A DNA stretch of 64,000 nt from positions 1,432,363-1,496,362 of the forward strand of contig LNKV01000003.1 in assembly GCA_001465935.1 (NCBI GenBank), given 5' to 3'. The notes below the pieces were generated by a model. The model had not been told where the DNA came from. It did not search any database and worked only from the letters and a program-made list of their open reading frames with translations. Positions 1-9,923 of this stretch are shown one piece after another. The position numbers and the translations under genes were made by a program. The DNA is from Clarireedia homoeocarpa (Eukaryota; Ascomycota; Leotiomycetes; Helotiales; Rutstroemiaceae). Positions within the stretch are counted from its first letter, which is position 1. Each line of letters opens with the position of its first letter.

Positions 1-510
1 ACTGGACGATGATGTTTTTCCCTCTCGGCATCGCTCATCGTTTACCGGGTTGAGCGCCAATCCTGAATATCGGAGATCTCTATTAGTTAGCATGAACCAA
101 TTGCCCAGGTCTAAGTTCATCCTCCCTCGCCCCTTGGCTAGTCAGTTCATCCAAGAATCCCAAGAATTCCCCACAGCAAACGAGTCGAGTCGTACCCACC
201 GCCTACGAGCTGCTACAGTACTAGTATACGAGAAAAGGGTGGCTTTGCATCTATTCCCGCCTTTTTACATTTCCGCTATGTACATGGCAGTTATGCACGG
301 AAGCACCGTTCCTTTGCTGGAGCATTAATTCCTTTCATCATGGTCTTCACTCATTGCCATCCCCCAAGGCTGCCTCTCCTGTACGAAAAACCCCTCCCCT
401 TCCTTAACTTATGAAAATCTTCTACGGTATAGGTGACCAAGTTGGGCGATGGAAACAGGTTTGCTGTAGCTATGTAGGTCCTAGAAATATTCCAACCCTG
501 AACTTAGCCA

Positions 511-546
511 GGAACAGGAACAGGAACAGGAACAGGAACAGGAACA
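511..546. repeat. (GGAACA)6 hexanucleotide array
   Basis: Six perfect tandem copies of GGAACA. The length is a multiple of three, so it creates long open frames in both directions that should not be taken as genes. Confidence 0.95.
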
Positions 547-735
547 CAAACCCAAAAAATTGTCCCCAGATCCCCTCCCCAACTCTTTCGCAGGCCGCTT
601 CTGGACACACAGCCACTCAGAACCAAGAGAAGAAGACTTTTTATTCTCCCCGTCAGAGCACGTGTTCAGCTTCTCTTTTCTACCGTAGCGTCTATTTTGA
701 TCCGAAGAAAGGATGCGATGACAGGAGATGGGACG

Positions 736-755
736 GGATGAGATGAGATGAGATG
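736..755. repeat. (GATGA)n pentanucleotide tract
   Basis: Four near-perfect copies of a GATGA unit, directly upstream of the GACTGC array. Confidence 0.85.
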
Positions 756-769
756 CAAACTTCCAAATC

Positions 770-815
770 GACTGCGACTGCGACTGCGGCTGCGACTGCG
801 ACTGCGACTGCGACT
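770..815. repeat. (GACTGC)n hexanucleotide array
   Basis: About seven and a half copies of GACTGC with one variant (GGCTGC). On the minus strand it reads as Ser-Gln repeats in one frame. Confidence 0.92.
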
Positions 816-1016
816 CCAGGGCGCGCAAGGTAAGATCGGGTATGTAGCTGACCGTTATCCCATCAGCGTAGCACCAACCCGTATTACATACATACATATA
901 CAGTACGGAAGGATCTCGAAATCCCACCATCGATTGCACCATCTCCGCGCCAAATGAACTAACTACAAGTACTGTACTTGCTTTCTTATTACACTAACAC
1001 AACTGCACTTATTATT

Positions 1017-1038
1017 ATGCATGCATGCATGCATGCAT
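1017..1038. repeat. (ATGC)n self-complementary tetranucleotide tract
   Basis: Five and a half copies of ATGC. The tract is its own reverse complement and could extrude as a cruciform. Confidence 0.92.
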
Positions 1039-1060
1039 AACTTTGAAATTTATCCACCTC

Positions 1061-1092
1061 TCCATCTATCTATCCATCTATCCATCCATCCT
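1061..1092. repeat. (ATCC/ATCT)n tetranucleotide tract
   Basis: Imperfect mixture of CATC, CTAT and CCAT units. A second array of the same family lies at 1672-1712. Confidence 0.85.
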
Positions 1093-1671
1093 TCATAAAA
1101 CACAACACCATACATACATACTCACTCATACATACCATGCACCGAAGAATCCGTGGAGCTCCTCACAACCCATCCCATTACCAACTCAATGCACAATACT
1201 TCGTACTTACAGAATAGAATGAATGCCGCATCATCCATTTTGATATGTCCCAATCAATTTGGGTCCGTCAAGAAGAGCTCGGGAATGGAGGGGAGGGGGG
1301 AGATACACGACAATTAAAGCGTCGTCGTTCGTGTGCATACATACGTACGTACAGGCAGACAGACAGACATGCATTACATTTGAGGTGAGGTACGAGTACG
1401 GTCTGGTAACAATGTGGTTTGTCGAGAGGTGGGTGCATCAAGTAACCCTTGATGCATAGATGGGAGGTAGGTGTGAAGTACGTACGTACTGTAGTTAAAG
1501 AGGTATAGTATATATATAATAAGTGTATGAATTGGTACTCGCAGACAAGACACGCAGACCGACCGAGCGACATGCATAAGTGGAATCAAATCAAATGGTA
1601 GATAACAGTGTCGCCTTGCCAGTCAGTCAGTCACTTGTAAGTTACATACATCTGACCTGCGCACAACACAA

Positions 1672-1712
1672 CATCCATCCATCCATCCATCCATCCATCT
1701 ATCCATCCATCT
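1672..1712. repeat. (CATC)n tetranucleotide array
   Basis: About ten CATC units with one CTAT interruption. Confidence 0.9.
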
Positions 1713-2198
1713 CTATCGCACATATGGCAAAAGACATTTCTATCCCGTACAACCCAAAGAACTGATCATCGGGTGTCCCCGGCGGTGGGAGAAGTAGCAT
1801 GCGCAGCCGCACGCCGCACGCCGCATCTCGCATCTCCACCCAAGCTGCTCTGCCAATTATTGGGGAGGGGCGGAGCGGGTCCCTTGGAAATATTGATTGG
1901 TTTTGGAATTCCAATGCGTACAAAGTACTTTTCGGATATACCTCCGTATGGTGTATTGCCTAGTTGCATCTCAGGCTATCACCAAGACAACATTTTCTGA
2001 AATCCTATCGTGCGTGTTTTGCTTTACCACGAGACATTGCCGCATCAAATCGTGGCTGCCCGAGGGGCTTTTTTGCCCAATTCTGAATACGGTACTGCGA
2101 GAGTCTTGGATACCTATTTGAGGACTGGTTGCCATTTTTAGAGAGTTGTGATGTTTTTACGATACTTGTTTTCTCCCATCCCCGTCCTCTTTCGTCAC

Positions 2199-4775
2199 TC
2201 AAGTGAGATGGAAGTGGTCGCCTTCTCCTTTCTTCCCGACGATACCCAACCTCACCTTCCTACGATATCTCTGTTCTTTCTCGGCCGCTTCTCTTTCCTC
2301 ACGAAGTCTCTTCTTCCTCTCATACACAGCTCTAACTGTGCCTCGGACCTGTTCGCGACCCTCGTCGAAATTCGCTCGCGCTAGTTTAACTACATTGTCG
2401 ATATCTTCTGGGGTATATACGAAATTCCATGTACTCATGTAGTCGTTGATGGCCGGGTCTACGCCTTCCACCTTGGGGTTGCTGAGGAATGGGAGATAGA
2501 CTACTGCAATACCAGCATTCGGCTCCATCAGCTGCCAGTCTTCATTCACCGCCTTTGGAGGCGGTGGTTCGCTGTCAGTGGCACTTGAACGTTCTTCCGT
2601 CGTACCAACCCACACCGTGCAGTAACCCAGGTCGCCACTATCTTCGGGATCAGTGCTATTGGCTGCCTTGCCATTTGATTCTATGATCTCGTCGAGATGT
2701 TCGGCCTGTTCGGCTTTGGCATTTTCGATTTTGGACTCTGCCTCGGCTGCTGTGCTCACCTGAGCTTCGTCCAGCTGTCCTATTGTATTCTCGGCAGTAT
2801 CCGTGGACTTCGGCCAGCCTACACCGATGGGCCAGCCCTTGATGCCACGCTGTCTTGCGTATCCATCCACGACGGACAGCCAATTGTCTGTTCTGACATC
2901 TGCACTTGCGTCGAAGGCAATCAAAATATCGACATCTCGACCGGGCCGTAGCAAGGGATAAATTGGTAAGTTATTGGACATACCGGCGTCCATCAACTGC
3001 AGGTGCTTACGCTTGTAAATGCTTTCTGGTGTTGTTTCTGGTAAGCGTCCTTCCATGCCATATGCAAAATTGGGGATAGAGGCTGGTTCAATTGGATGAA
3101 CTTTGCTGAGATCTTCGCTTCGACCTTCTATCAAATCGTCGAGGCCCCCAAGCCACGTGAGACCTTTCACTATGGGTCTGATCTCTCTATAATAATGGCT
3201 CAATGTAGCACAAAAGGCGCTTCCAAAGATCCCAAAAAGGAGTGGCAAGCGAAGTTCCGGTGTTCGCAAACCTGTCTCTTCTTCAGGGACATCTTTTCCA
3301 CCTTCGAACTTCCTTCCAAGTGCCCACGTGGGAATACCAGCTCCGAATTCTTCACAAAACATCTCGTACGGGGTAATCTCGAACCATTGGAACCACGCTT
3401 CTTTCTTCGCCTTTCTTTTGAGGGCTTCAGCTTCTTCTTCGGGGATATTGTTGGTGTCGTTAACATCGTCAAGGATTGGGATCTCATGGCGAACAGCTGT
3501 GTATATCGGCATTGGGTTCCCACCCTCATTGATATAGTTTCGTTGATTTGATATCTTTAGGTCGCGACTGTCTACACCGAGCTCGCCCTTTGGTACAAGT
3601 AATCTTGCGGTCAACAATAAGCCATAGACATCTACCAAGCCAAGATCTGCATCTGGGTCTCCTTTTAGCTTTTCGACGAATCCGCTGAGGAGGAATTTAT
3701 TCGTAGGGGCGGAGATCAGCGCCGACAGAGCCACTGGAGGATAGGCAATGTGTATACCAAGTCGTGATTTGAGATGATCAATCAATCTGTCAAGACGACG
3801 CTCACTGATAGACGAATTGTACAAAGCTTGCGACCAGCAACTACCACTAACCCCAGCCGTGTACGTAATACAGTCAAACAGACCAGCTTCGGCTGCCGCT
3901 AGCATCGAGCCGGTACCAGCAACGAGCGCTCGCAGTCCACCACCAGAACCTACCATAGCAATGCATGGAACATCATCGGGGTGAACTTCTTCTATAGGGA
4001 TATCCAGATATTTCGCAAGCGCAATCCTCGTTGTAGCTTTCCGCTTTCTACGAAATTCCTTCTCTTCTTCACAGAGTTCCTCGGACACCCGAACCGAGGC
4101 AGGGTATGCGATTTCGGGGTTGATATCAGGATCATGCGCCTCAGTCCATATCTCCTCTGCCAATGAACCCGGTGCCATGTTCAGTTCTCGTTGTAGTTTC
4201 TCAATGTAGCCGGGCAAAACCTTTGCCCATTCCGGTATTATGAAGTCTGTGACTTTTTCGGAGACAGCAGCCCATTGTGCATCGGTCATAATCGAGAAGT
4301 TGTTGAATTTCCCAATGAAGCTCCCCCATGCAGAATCATCTCCTGCTTGCGCATCTGGTTGAAAGGGCAGAACCGACAGTTGTTTGGCATTCTCAGCTGC
4401 TAGCCTCTCGGTTTCTGCTTCTGCTACTTCCTTCTCCGTCTGAGGTTTGCGCCGCAGGCGTGTAGCAGGTAGTGGTTGGATGTAGTCGTTCCGGTAGAGT
4501 ATGTAAAAAAGGCCTAGAGCCATAATCGTGGAAGTCGCGCCCACCAGTGATGTTGATATCGGCGCCATTTTGGATTGCGCCACTTTCTTTTTCCTAGTTG
4601 AGGAGAATATATTCCTGCGTGTCTGCGATCTAAGAGTAAAAGATTTTATGCGCCGAGCAAGTGTTGTTGTGGAAGAAGAGAAAATTTGATAAGGTGATGG
4701 ATACCCATGCTGAAAGCCGCTGTATGGGATTTGTGAAGGTCGCCATGCCCAACCAGGAATTTTTGCGCGCAACAT
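2199..4775 (-). CDS. Cytosolic-type phospholipase A2 (PLA2c/lysophospholipase catalytic domain)
   Basis: Intron-free 858-codon reading frame for a group IV-like phospholipase, which cleaves acyl chains from glycerophospholipids. The serine-hydrolase signature is complete: GSGGGLR oxyanion loop with its Arg near residue 282, GVSGS nucleophile elbow (Ser near 310), and the catalytic Asp in LMDAG near 596. I chose the ATG at 4775 because the residues after it (MLRAKIPG..., rich in Arg, Ser and Thr, without acidic residues) look like a mitochondrial presequence, followed near residue 80 by a hydrophobic segment (IMALGLFYIL). The frame stays open to an ATG at 5006, but that extension looks like translated leader. 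A start at 4568 (MAPIST) would drop the presequence. Fungal cPLA2 proteins such as Aspergillus PlaA have been reported in mitochondria. The C-terminus is charged and probably coiled coil. A Tc1 element lies about 390 bp upstream of the start. Confidence 0.85.
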   Translation of the reverse strand: MLRAKIPGWAWRPSQIPYSGFQHGYPSPYQIFSSSTTTLARRIKSFTLRSQTRRNIFSSTRKKKVAQSKMAPISTSLVGATSTIMALGLFYILYRNDYIQPLPATRLRRKPQTEKEVAEAETERLAAENAKQLSVLPFQPDAQAGDDSAWGSFIGKFNNFSIMTDAQWAAVSEKVTDFIIPEWAKVLPGYIEKLQRELNMAPGSLAEEIWTEAHDPDINPEIAYPASVRVSEELCEEEKEFRRKRKATTRIALAKYLDIPIEEVHPDDVPCIAMVGSGGGLRALVAGTGSMLAAAEAGLFDCITYTAGVSGSCWSQALYNSSISERRLDRLIDHLKSRLGIHIAYPPVALSALISAPTNKFLLSGFVEKLKGDPDADLGLVDVYGLLLTARLLVPKGELGVDSRDLKISNQRNYINEGGNPMPIYTAVRHEIPILDDVNDTNNIPEEEAEALKRKAKKEAWFQWFEITPYEMFCEEFGAGIPTWALGRKFEGGKDVPEEETGLRTPELRLPLLFGIFGSAFCATLSHYYREIRPIVKGLTWLGGLDDLIEGRSEDLSKVHPIEPASIPNFAYGMEGRLPETTPESIYKRKHLQLMDAGMSNNLPIYPLLRPGRDVDILIAFDASADVRTDNWLSVVDGYARQRGIKGWPIGVGWPKSTDTAENTIGQLDEAQVSTAAEAESKIENAKAEQAEHLDEIIESNGKAANSTDPEDSGDLGYCTVWVGTTEERSSATDSEPPPPKAVNEDWQLMEPNAGIAVVYLPFLSNPKVEGVDPAINDYMSTWNFVYTPEDIDNVVKLARANFDEGREQVRGTVRAVYERKKRLREEREAAEKEQRYRRKVRLGIVGKKGEGDHFHLT

Positions 4776-5164
4776 GAGGGAATGGGAAAGAAAATTGGGT
4801 GGGAGTGCAAGCAAATCATATGAGCATGAACCAGTGGATGATGAAGACACGCATGGTGGAGTATGGGAGAAAGGCCGACCGGAAGTGGGCACGAGGGGAG
4901 GGAAGAACAATGGGAAAGAGCAAATAATGGCGGGAATTCTGGGAGATGGAAAATTATTTGCGATAAGTTCGCGCGAGCTTGGTGGGAGATGACATGAGAA
5001 TGACATGAGAATGACATAGCTTGGTTTTTAGTGTGGCTAATTATTGATTAAACCTTTATCGCAGAGCCACAATTCCTTGCTTTGTGGCTTGTGTGGACGG
5101 AAGTAGGAAGTAGGAAGTATGATGACATGTGACATGTTGCACTTACAAGCTTGAGCTCATGTAA
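4776..5164. promoter_or_regulatory. 5' region of the phospholipase gene up to the transposon
   Basis: This holds the leader and proximal promoter of the minus-strand phospholipase gene. GACATGAGAAT is repeated at about 4991-5015, and GTAGGAA near 5103-5117. I see no separate gene. Confidence 0.4.
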
Positions 5165-5189
5165 TTGGGCCACGACTCGTCGCACCCCT
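5165..5189 (+). repeat. Left terminal inverted repeat of the Tc1 element
   Basis: 25 bp, exactly complementary to 6455-6479. Confidence 0.92.
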
Positions 5190-5277
5190 AAGCGAGATGA
5201 GCTCATGCATTTTAAATTCCATCGCAACAACTTCAAAATTTTATTATTAAATCAACTTATAATATTTATCCTTAAAA

Positions 5278-6375
5278 ATGATAATAGATCCTCGCCCTGG
5301 GTCGCCGAATCATGTGCACCAATCTAATGAACAATGGTCTACCCCAAAGCGATCCAGGGTGCTTCAGGCACGAGCGAACGGGAATTCCTGGCGCCAGATT
5401 GAGGCCGAATTAGGGGTACCACGGTCAAGTGCTAGAAGCATAGTACGCAGCCAACGAGAACGGAGGAATAGGAAGGGTATAGGGGGGGTTCCGGCGATGA
5501 TATCGACGAAGGAAGTTCGTAGGATTATCAGGGAATTGTCAAAAAGTTGGTATGGGCGTAGGATGACTTTTGGGAGGGTACGAGCAGTACTGGGGATAAA
5601 AGCATCTGTTCGTACAATTCGCCGGGAGCTCCGCAAACTTGGCTACCGCCGGTGTATAGCTTGCCCTAGGCCCTTTATTAATAAGGTACAAGCAAAGAAA
5701 AGGCTACAGTTCGCATACCTACATCGCTGGTGGGGTACAAGTGACTATGCTGCCTCCAATCCAGAAGGGGGGGATTGGCGGAAGGTTTACTGGTCAGATG
5801 AGACTACTTTTGAAATAGGCAAAAGGGGAAGGATTTGGGTGACCTGCCGGTCTGATGAAAAGCGGTGTTTGAACTGTATACAGTTAGTATACCGTTCAGG
5901 CAGGGTATCAGTTATGATATGGGGTATGATCGGTTGGGACTACAAATCCCCTTTAGTATTCCTTGAGAAAAGACCTGGTTGCCGGGGGGTTGATTCAACA
6001 GTATATAAGGAGCAGGTCCTTGAGCCGATTGTATTCCCACTATTCAAGAAGGTTGGCCTTGAATATATCTTTATAGAGGACGGTGCAAAAGTGCATGAGG
6101 GGTATGCCCGGGTAGCCCGGTTCGAACAGGGTATTAGGACTCTCAATTGGCCACCAAGCTCCCCTGATTTGAACCCGATTGAGAAGGTCTGGCGCTGGAT
6201 GAAGCATAGAATCAACCAGCTTCTATTTGTACCTACTTCTATTGAAGAGCTAAAGCAAGAGATACAGAGGTTGTGGGATGAGATGGATCCGAAGACCTTC
6301 CGCCCGGAGGTCGAACGATTAACATGTAAATTGGAAGAAGTGATTAGAGTAAAAGGAAAAGCCCTTGTACACTAG
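5278..6375 (+). CDS. Tc1/mariner transposase
   Basis: Intact 365-residue transposase that would excise and reinsert the surrounding element at TA sites. The N-terminus has helix-turn-helix sequence (about residues 20-60, NSWRQIEAELGVPRSSARSI), and a second DNA-binding region lies at about 85-125. The DDE catalytic core follows: Asp174 in YWSDETTF, Asp268 in FIEDGAKVH, and Glu302 in the PPSSPDLNPIE block typical of Tc1. I count 33 residues between the second Asp and the Glu, one fewer than the canonical 34. There are no internal stops or frameshifts, so the copy could be active or recently active. The coding sequence shows no obvious C-to-T decay from repeat-induced point mutation. Confidence 0.93.
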   Translation: MIIDPRPGSPNHVHQSNEQWSTPKRSRVLQARANGNSWRQIEAELGVPRSSARSIVRSQRERRNRKGIGGVPAMISTKEVRRIIRELSKSWYGRRMTFGRVRAVLGIKASVRTIRRELRKLGYRRCIACPRPFINKVQAKKRLQFAYLHRWWGTSDYAASNPEGGDWRKVYWSDETTFEIGKRGRIWVTCRSDEKRCLNCIQLVYRSGRVSVMIWGMIGWDYKSPLVFLEKRPGCRGVDSTVYKEQVLEPIVFPLFKKVGLEYIFIEDGAKVHEGYARVARFEQGIRTLNWPPSSPDLNPIEKVWRWMKHRINQLLFVPTSIEELKQEIQRLWDEMDPKTFRPEVERLTCKLEEVIRVKGKALVH

Positions 6376-6454
6376 TAATATTCTTCAATTTCAAGTTAAA
6401 ATATTATATAGTTGATTTTTAATTAAATATTGAAGTAAATAGGTGCAAAAAGGG

Positions 6455-6479
6455 AGGGGTGCGACGAGTCGTGGCCCAA
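6455..6479 (-). repeat. Right terminal inverted repeat of the Tc1 element
   Basis: 25 bp, exact reverse complement of 5165-5189. Confidence 0.92.
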
Positions 6480-7032
6480 GCTCTTACTTTGCTTTGTGCG
6501 TACGAATGGCGCATGCAACAAAGGTGGTGGAAGAGGGGAGGATGAAGGGATCCAACAATTGAATGGAAGGAATAGAGAGGGGACGGCCCCGCACAGACGG
6601 ACACTACAAGACTATGGTACTCCAGTGAAGTGACTCCGTACCTTACAGTACGAGCCAGAGCTTTGGTGCTGAGCTGAGCTTGGTGCTCTCTGCCTGCCAT
6701 CTTGAGGCTCGAGCAACAGAAACCAATGAAGATATACTTTTCCTTCCTTTCTCTAAACCAGAATAACAAACGAGAATAACCTCGGCGCATCAATCACTTC
6801 TCGTCCTCCAAACAAGCCGTTTTCCAATCCATGTTCCTGACATTCCATTTCTCCACAAATTGTCTATATCTGCTGCAAGCCACCGCCTCAGATCAGCAGA
6901 AACAGCTTAGTGCAAGCCCCACGGATAAACGATTACAGGAACGCTATGTACACTACATCTGATTATGGGTCCTTACCTGTCGTGCCTCTCGTACTTGTGG
7001 GAAGGAGTGCTTGGTCCCTCGCATCTTCAAAA
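6480..7032. promoter_or_regulatory. 5' region of EXO70, abutting the transposon
   Basis: No gene is seen. The stretch holds the leader and probable proximal promoter of EXO70. Before the insertion it would have been continuous with the promoter of the divergent phospholipase gene. Confidence 0.4.
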
Positions 7033-9047
7033 ATGGCCGTCGGCTTGGGCTCCAGACAAGCCGATGAAGAAGCGAGAGCAGAGGTCGACGTGCTGAAGTC
7101 GCGATTGGAAAAGACGAGTCAATTGACGAAGAAGATTCAGGCTTCGCTCGGCAGATTGGATGCCACAGGAAAGGGGGTTCAGGAAGCCCTCGGGCCTATC
7201 TATGCAAACACTCAAAAACTACAGATTTTGGGACAGAGTAGGTCATTATCTCAGGATTCGTGCACTCGCATATTTTGCTGACGGCATTGGTAGATATTGA
7301 TGGGGTGATTGCGGCGATTGATCGCATTCGGCAGCCGTCGGACATCAAGACCAATGAGGAGGATATCATTAGGAAAGGGTATGTCGCGGACAATCAATAT
7401 CGATGTAGCACCCAACTAACTCTTGGTAGCCCCGAGCAGGCCGGATTGTCTGCCTTCCTGAGCTCAGTGAAGCGCGTCAACAAAGCTCTCGCGGATATGA
7501 AACGAACGAACCTCCGATCGAATCAACAAGCCATGGTGGAATTGAGCAAGTTGTCAAAGTCGGGGAACACCCAATTGGAGTCGCATTTCCAGAATCTCTT
7601 GCAGGAAGACTCGCAACCACTCGAACCTTTACACTACATCACTAAGAATCAACCATTCCCTCTACTGTCGCAGGATAAAACGACAAGACTCGGTCTCATC
7701 ACGAATTACATAGGATCAGTCGTTCGTCAATCCGGGTTTGTGCAGGAATCACCGGTCATGCAATCGTATGCAAGTGTTAGAGGACCATACTTAAAGACTA
7801 CACTACAAAATTTAGCATCGGCTTCGATGAACACTGCCAAGAAGAAGACTCCGGATGCTATATACCGCCAGGGAACCAACGGGATTGGAACCTATGCGAT
7901 GGGAATGGAGGGCGCATTCTTGGCGGAATACGATAACATTTGCGCACTTTTCACTCGCGACGAATGGGGCAAGGTTTTCAATCTGACCTGTCAGGGAGCA
8001 ATTGCGGAGTTGACCAAAACGCTTCGGGAGCTGAACACACATATCAAGTCAAACCTGACTACTGATTGCTACCTCGCTTATGAGATTATCGAAATTGTCT
8101 CTAATCTTTCCTCAAATTTGGAAAGCAGGACTGGCGAGCTGAAGCCATCATTTGCAGCAGCACTGAAGCCCATCAGAGAGACTGGCAAGTCCTCTTTGGC
8201 TGAACTCCTGGAGGACACCCGACGGAAGGTAAATCTACTACCAACCATACCTCCTGATGCATCCTCGGTACCGATCACAGCCGAGACTATGACTCGACTG
8301 CAAACCATGGTAGACTTCTTACGACCAATATCCAGCATCATGATATCATTAGGCGATGGGGGCTGGAAATCTGCCGACGCCACGCGTGGTTCAACCGACC
8401 AAATCCCCAGTCTCAACTCCTTCGACGTCAACGCAGACGGCAAGCAAATCTTCGCCCACTACTGCGTTGACACCGTCGAAACCCTACTCACCTCACTCGA
8501 ACAAAAAGCCAAACCCATACTGAAAGGCGGCAAAGCCGCCGTCGGAGTCTTCATCGCCAACAACGCTATCATCGTCGACCGCATGATTCAAACCTCCGAT
8601 CTCCGGCCCCTCCTCGCCTCTCGCATGAACGACATAGATAAATGGGTCAAAACAGGCGCCACACTCTACGCATCCGCATGGCGCGAACCATCAGGCTACC
8701 TTCTCGACGTACAGTACACGAACAGAGGGAATCAACGACCGCCGTCTCAGTCTGGGAACACAGTCGACTCGGTAGCTATCGTTAAAGCCTTGAACAGTAA
8801 AGATAGAGACGCGATTAAAGAGAAGTTCCGCTCGTTTAACACGAGTTTCGAAGATCTTATCGCGAGACACAAGAGCTTGCACATGGAGAAGGAAGTTAGG
8901 GAGTTGTTAGCGAGACAGGTGCAGCAGTTGATAGAGCCGCTTTATGGGAGATTCTGGGATCGATATCACGAGATTGATAAGGGGAAGGGGAAGTATGTCA
9001 AGTATGATAAAGCGGGTATGTCGGCTGTGTTTACGGGACTGGCTTGA
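7033..9047 (+). CDS. EXO70: Exocyst complex component Exo70
   Basis: Exo70 is the exocyst subunit that binds PI(4,5)P2 and Rho GTPases and tethers secretory vesicles at the growing hyphal tip. The model has three exons: 7033-7237, 7294-7378 and 7430-9047. Intron 1 starts GTAGGT and has CTGAC as branch site; intron 2 starts GTATGT and has CTAAC. Splicing restores the continuous N-terminal coiled coil (QILGQ joined to NIDGVIAAIDRI, then IIRKG joined to PEQAGLSAFL). The product is about 635 residues, close to yeast Exo70 (623). The C-terminal rod of helical repeats is present through to the basic surface near the end (IEPLYGRFWDRYHEIDKGKGKYVKYDK). The chosen ATG is the first that reads straight into the conserved coiled coil. 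Confidence 0.93.
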
Positions 9048-9215
9048 TGAGGAGGCTTTGGTTTTGATGGCTGGCATGAGGGGATTAATGACAGAAAGAG
9101 GGCGGGGTGAGGACAGGGGGGAGTGGGATTTCGATGGGTTTTTTTTGATCCGATACCTATTTGGAATTCATAATTATTCATACAAACTCCAGGAAAGCGC
9201 CTTGGAATGCTTTCA

Positions 9216-9272
9216 TTCCATATCATATCATTCCATATCATGTCATTCCATATCATGTCATTTCACATGTTC
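9216..9272. repeat. Imperfect ATTCCATATCATGTC tandem repeat
   Basis: About three to four copies of a 15-bp unit with small variations, just after the EXO70 stop and probably within its 3' UTR. Confidence 0.8.
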
Positions 9273-9898
9273 CTGAAACCCTTTCCCCCAATCGCTTCCA
9301 CATTGTAAAGGCGCATCTCGCGGGCCATAGGCAAGAACTGCGTATAGGCACTGCCCACCTGCATCTACGCGTTTCTAGCTACATACCTGCCATAGGAGCC
9401 ACTCGCCCTTCGTTAGCTCTTGGTAAAACTCCGGTAAATAAACGTATATGCAGGACAGCAGAGCTGAGCTGAGCTTGCTCCCTCCCTCCCTGTGCTGCAT
9501 AGATAGATTGTGGGCGCAAAAAAATCTATATCCAGAAATTAATGAATCACTTGTTTGTTGCATCGTGAGTATGATAAGAAAGAGTATGTCTGTCGGTTAA
9601 GGGCCTCCCTCCTCCTGTAGCGCCGCCTTCCGGTTCGGTTCTCGCTTTCCTGGCGTGGGTAGAGTATCGGTCGCGTTCGCTGGCTGGTCAATGCAATGAA
9701 TGTCATGTAAGATACTGTATGTAGGTCTCCCCGCCTTTTTGCAAGGCGTGCGGAGTTGTCGCTTTGGGTGCGTGGGTGAGGGGGGCGCCAGGCAGGGGGG
9801 AGACGGGAAGAGTGCGTGGCTATGGGTAGGGAATGTCTTTTATGTGTGGTGGATGGATGGGATGGGAAGGGGAAGGGGTGGAGAAGATAGAGATAAAG

Positions 9899-9923
9899 GT
9901 GGTGTGGTGTGGTGTGGTGTGGT
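9899..9923. repeat. (GGTGT)n array
   Basis: Five copies of a GT-rich pentamer. Confidence 0.9.

Larger units (their letters stand above)
1..2198. other. Non-coding, repeat-rich intergenic stretch
   Basis: I see no supportable gene here. Open frames are short, mostly lack ATG, and several are only translations of simple repeats (the Ser-Gln and Cys-Ser runs between about 480 and 940 on the minus strand come from hexanucleotide arrays). The stretch carries at least five microsatellite arrays, listed separately, and lies 3' of the phospholipase gene. It may be promoter or UTR sequence of a gene outside the window. Confidence 0.6.
5165..6479. mobile_element. Tc1/mariner-type DNA transposon with terminal inverted repeats
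   Basis: The ends are a perfect 25-bp inverted repeat: 5165-5189 (starts TTGGGCCACGACTCG, ends ACCCCT) against 6455-6479. Inside them are shorter matching inverted segments, for example AAATCAACT at 5249-5257 with its complement at 6410-6418, and CTTCAA at 5231-5236 with TTGAAG at 6430-6435, so the full terminal repeat is long but imperfect. A single intact transposase gene fills the middle. The expected TA target duplication is not clean at the 25-bp borders. TA dinucleotides at 5144-5145 and 6485-6486 are possible true limits, in which case the left end carries about 14 extra bases. GAGCTCATG is directly repeated at 5153 and 5199. Confidence 0.88.

Noticed and set aside
481..942. 153-codon minus-strand frame with Ser-Gln and Cys-Ser repeats
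   Set aside because: The amino-acid repeats are direct translations of two DNA microsatellites. The rest has no domain, promoter or leader pattern.
4776..5006. 77-residue N-terminal extension of the phospholipase from an upstream ATG
   Set aside because: Low-complexity Ser/Pro-rich sequence that looks like leader. The ATG at 4775 starts a better targeting sequence.
4646..5017. 123-codon minus-strand frame upstream of the phospholipase
   Set aside because: Overlaps the phospholipase leader and presequence in another frame; no recognisable content.
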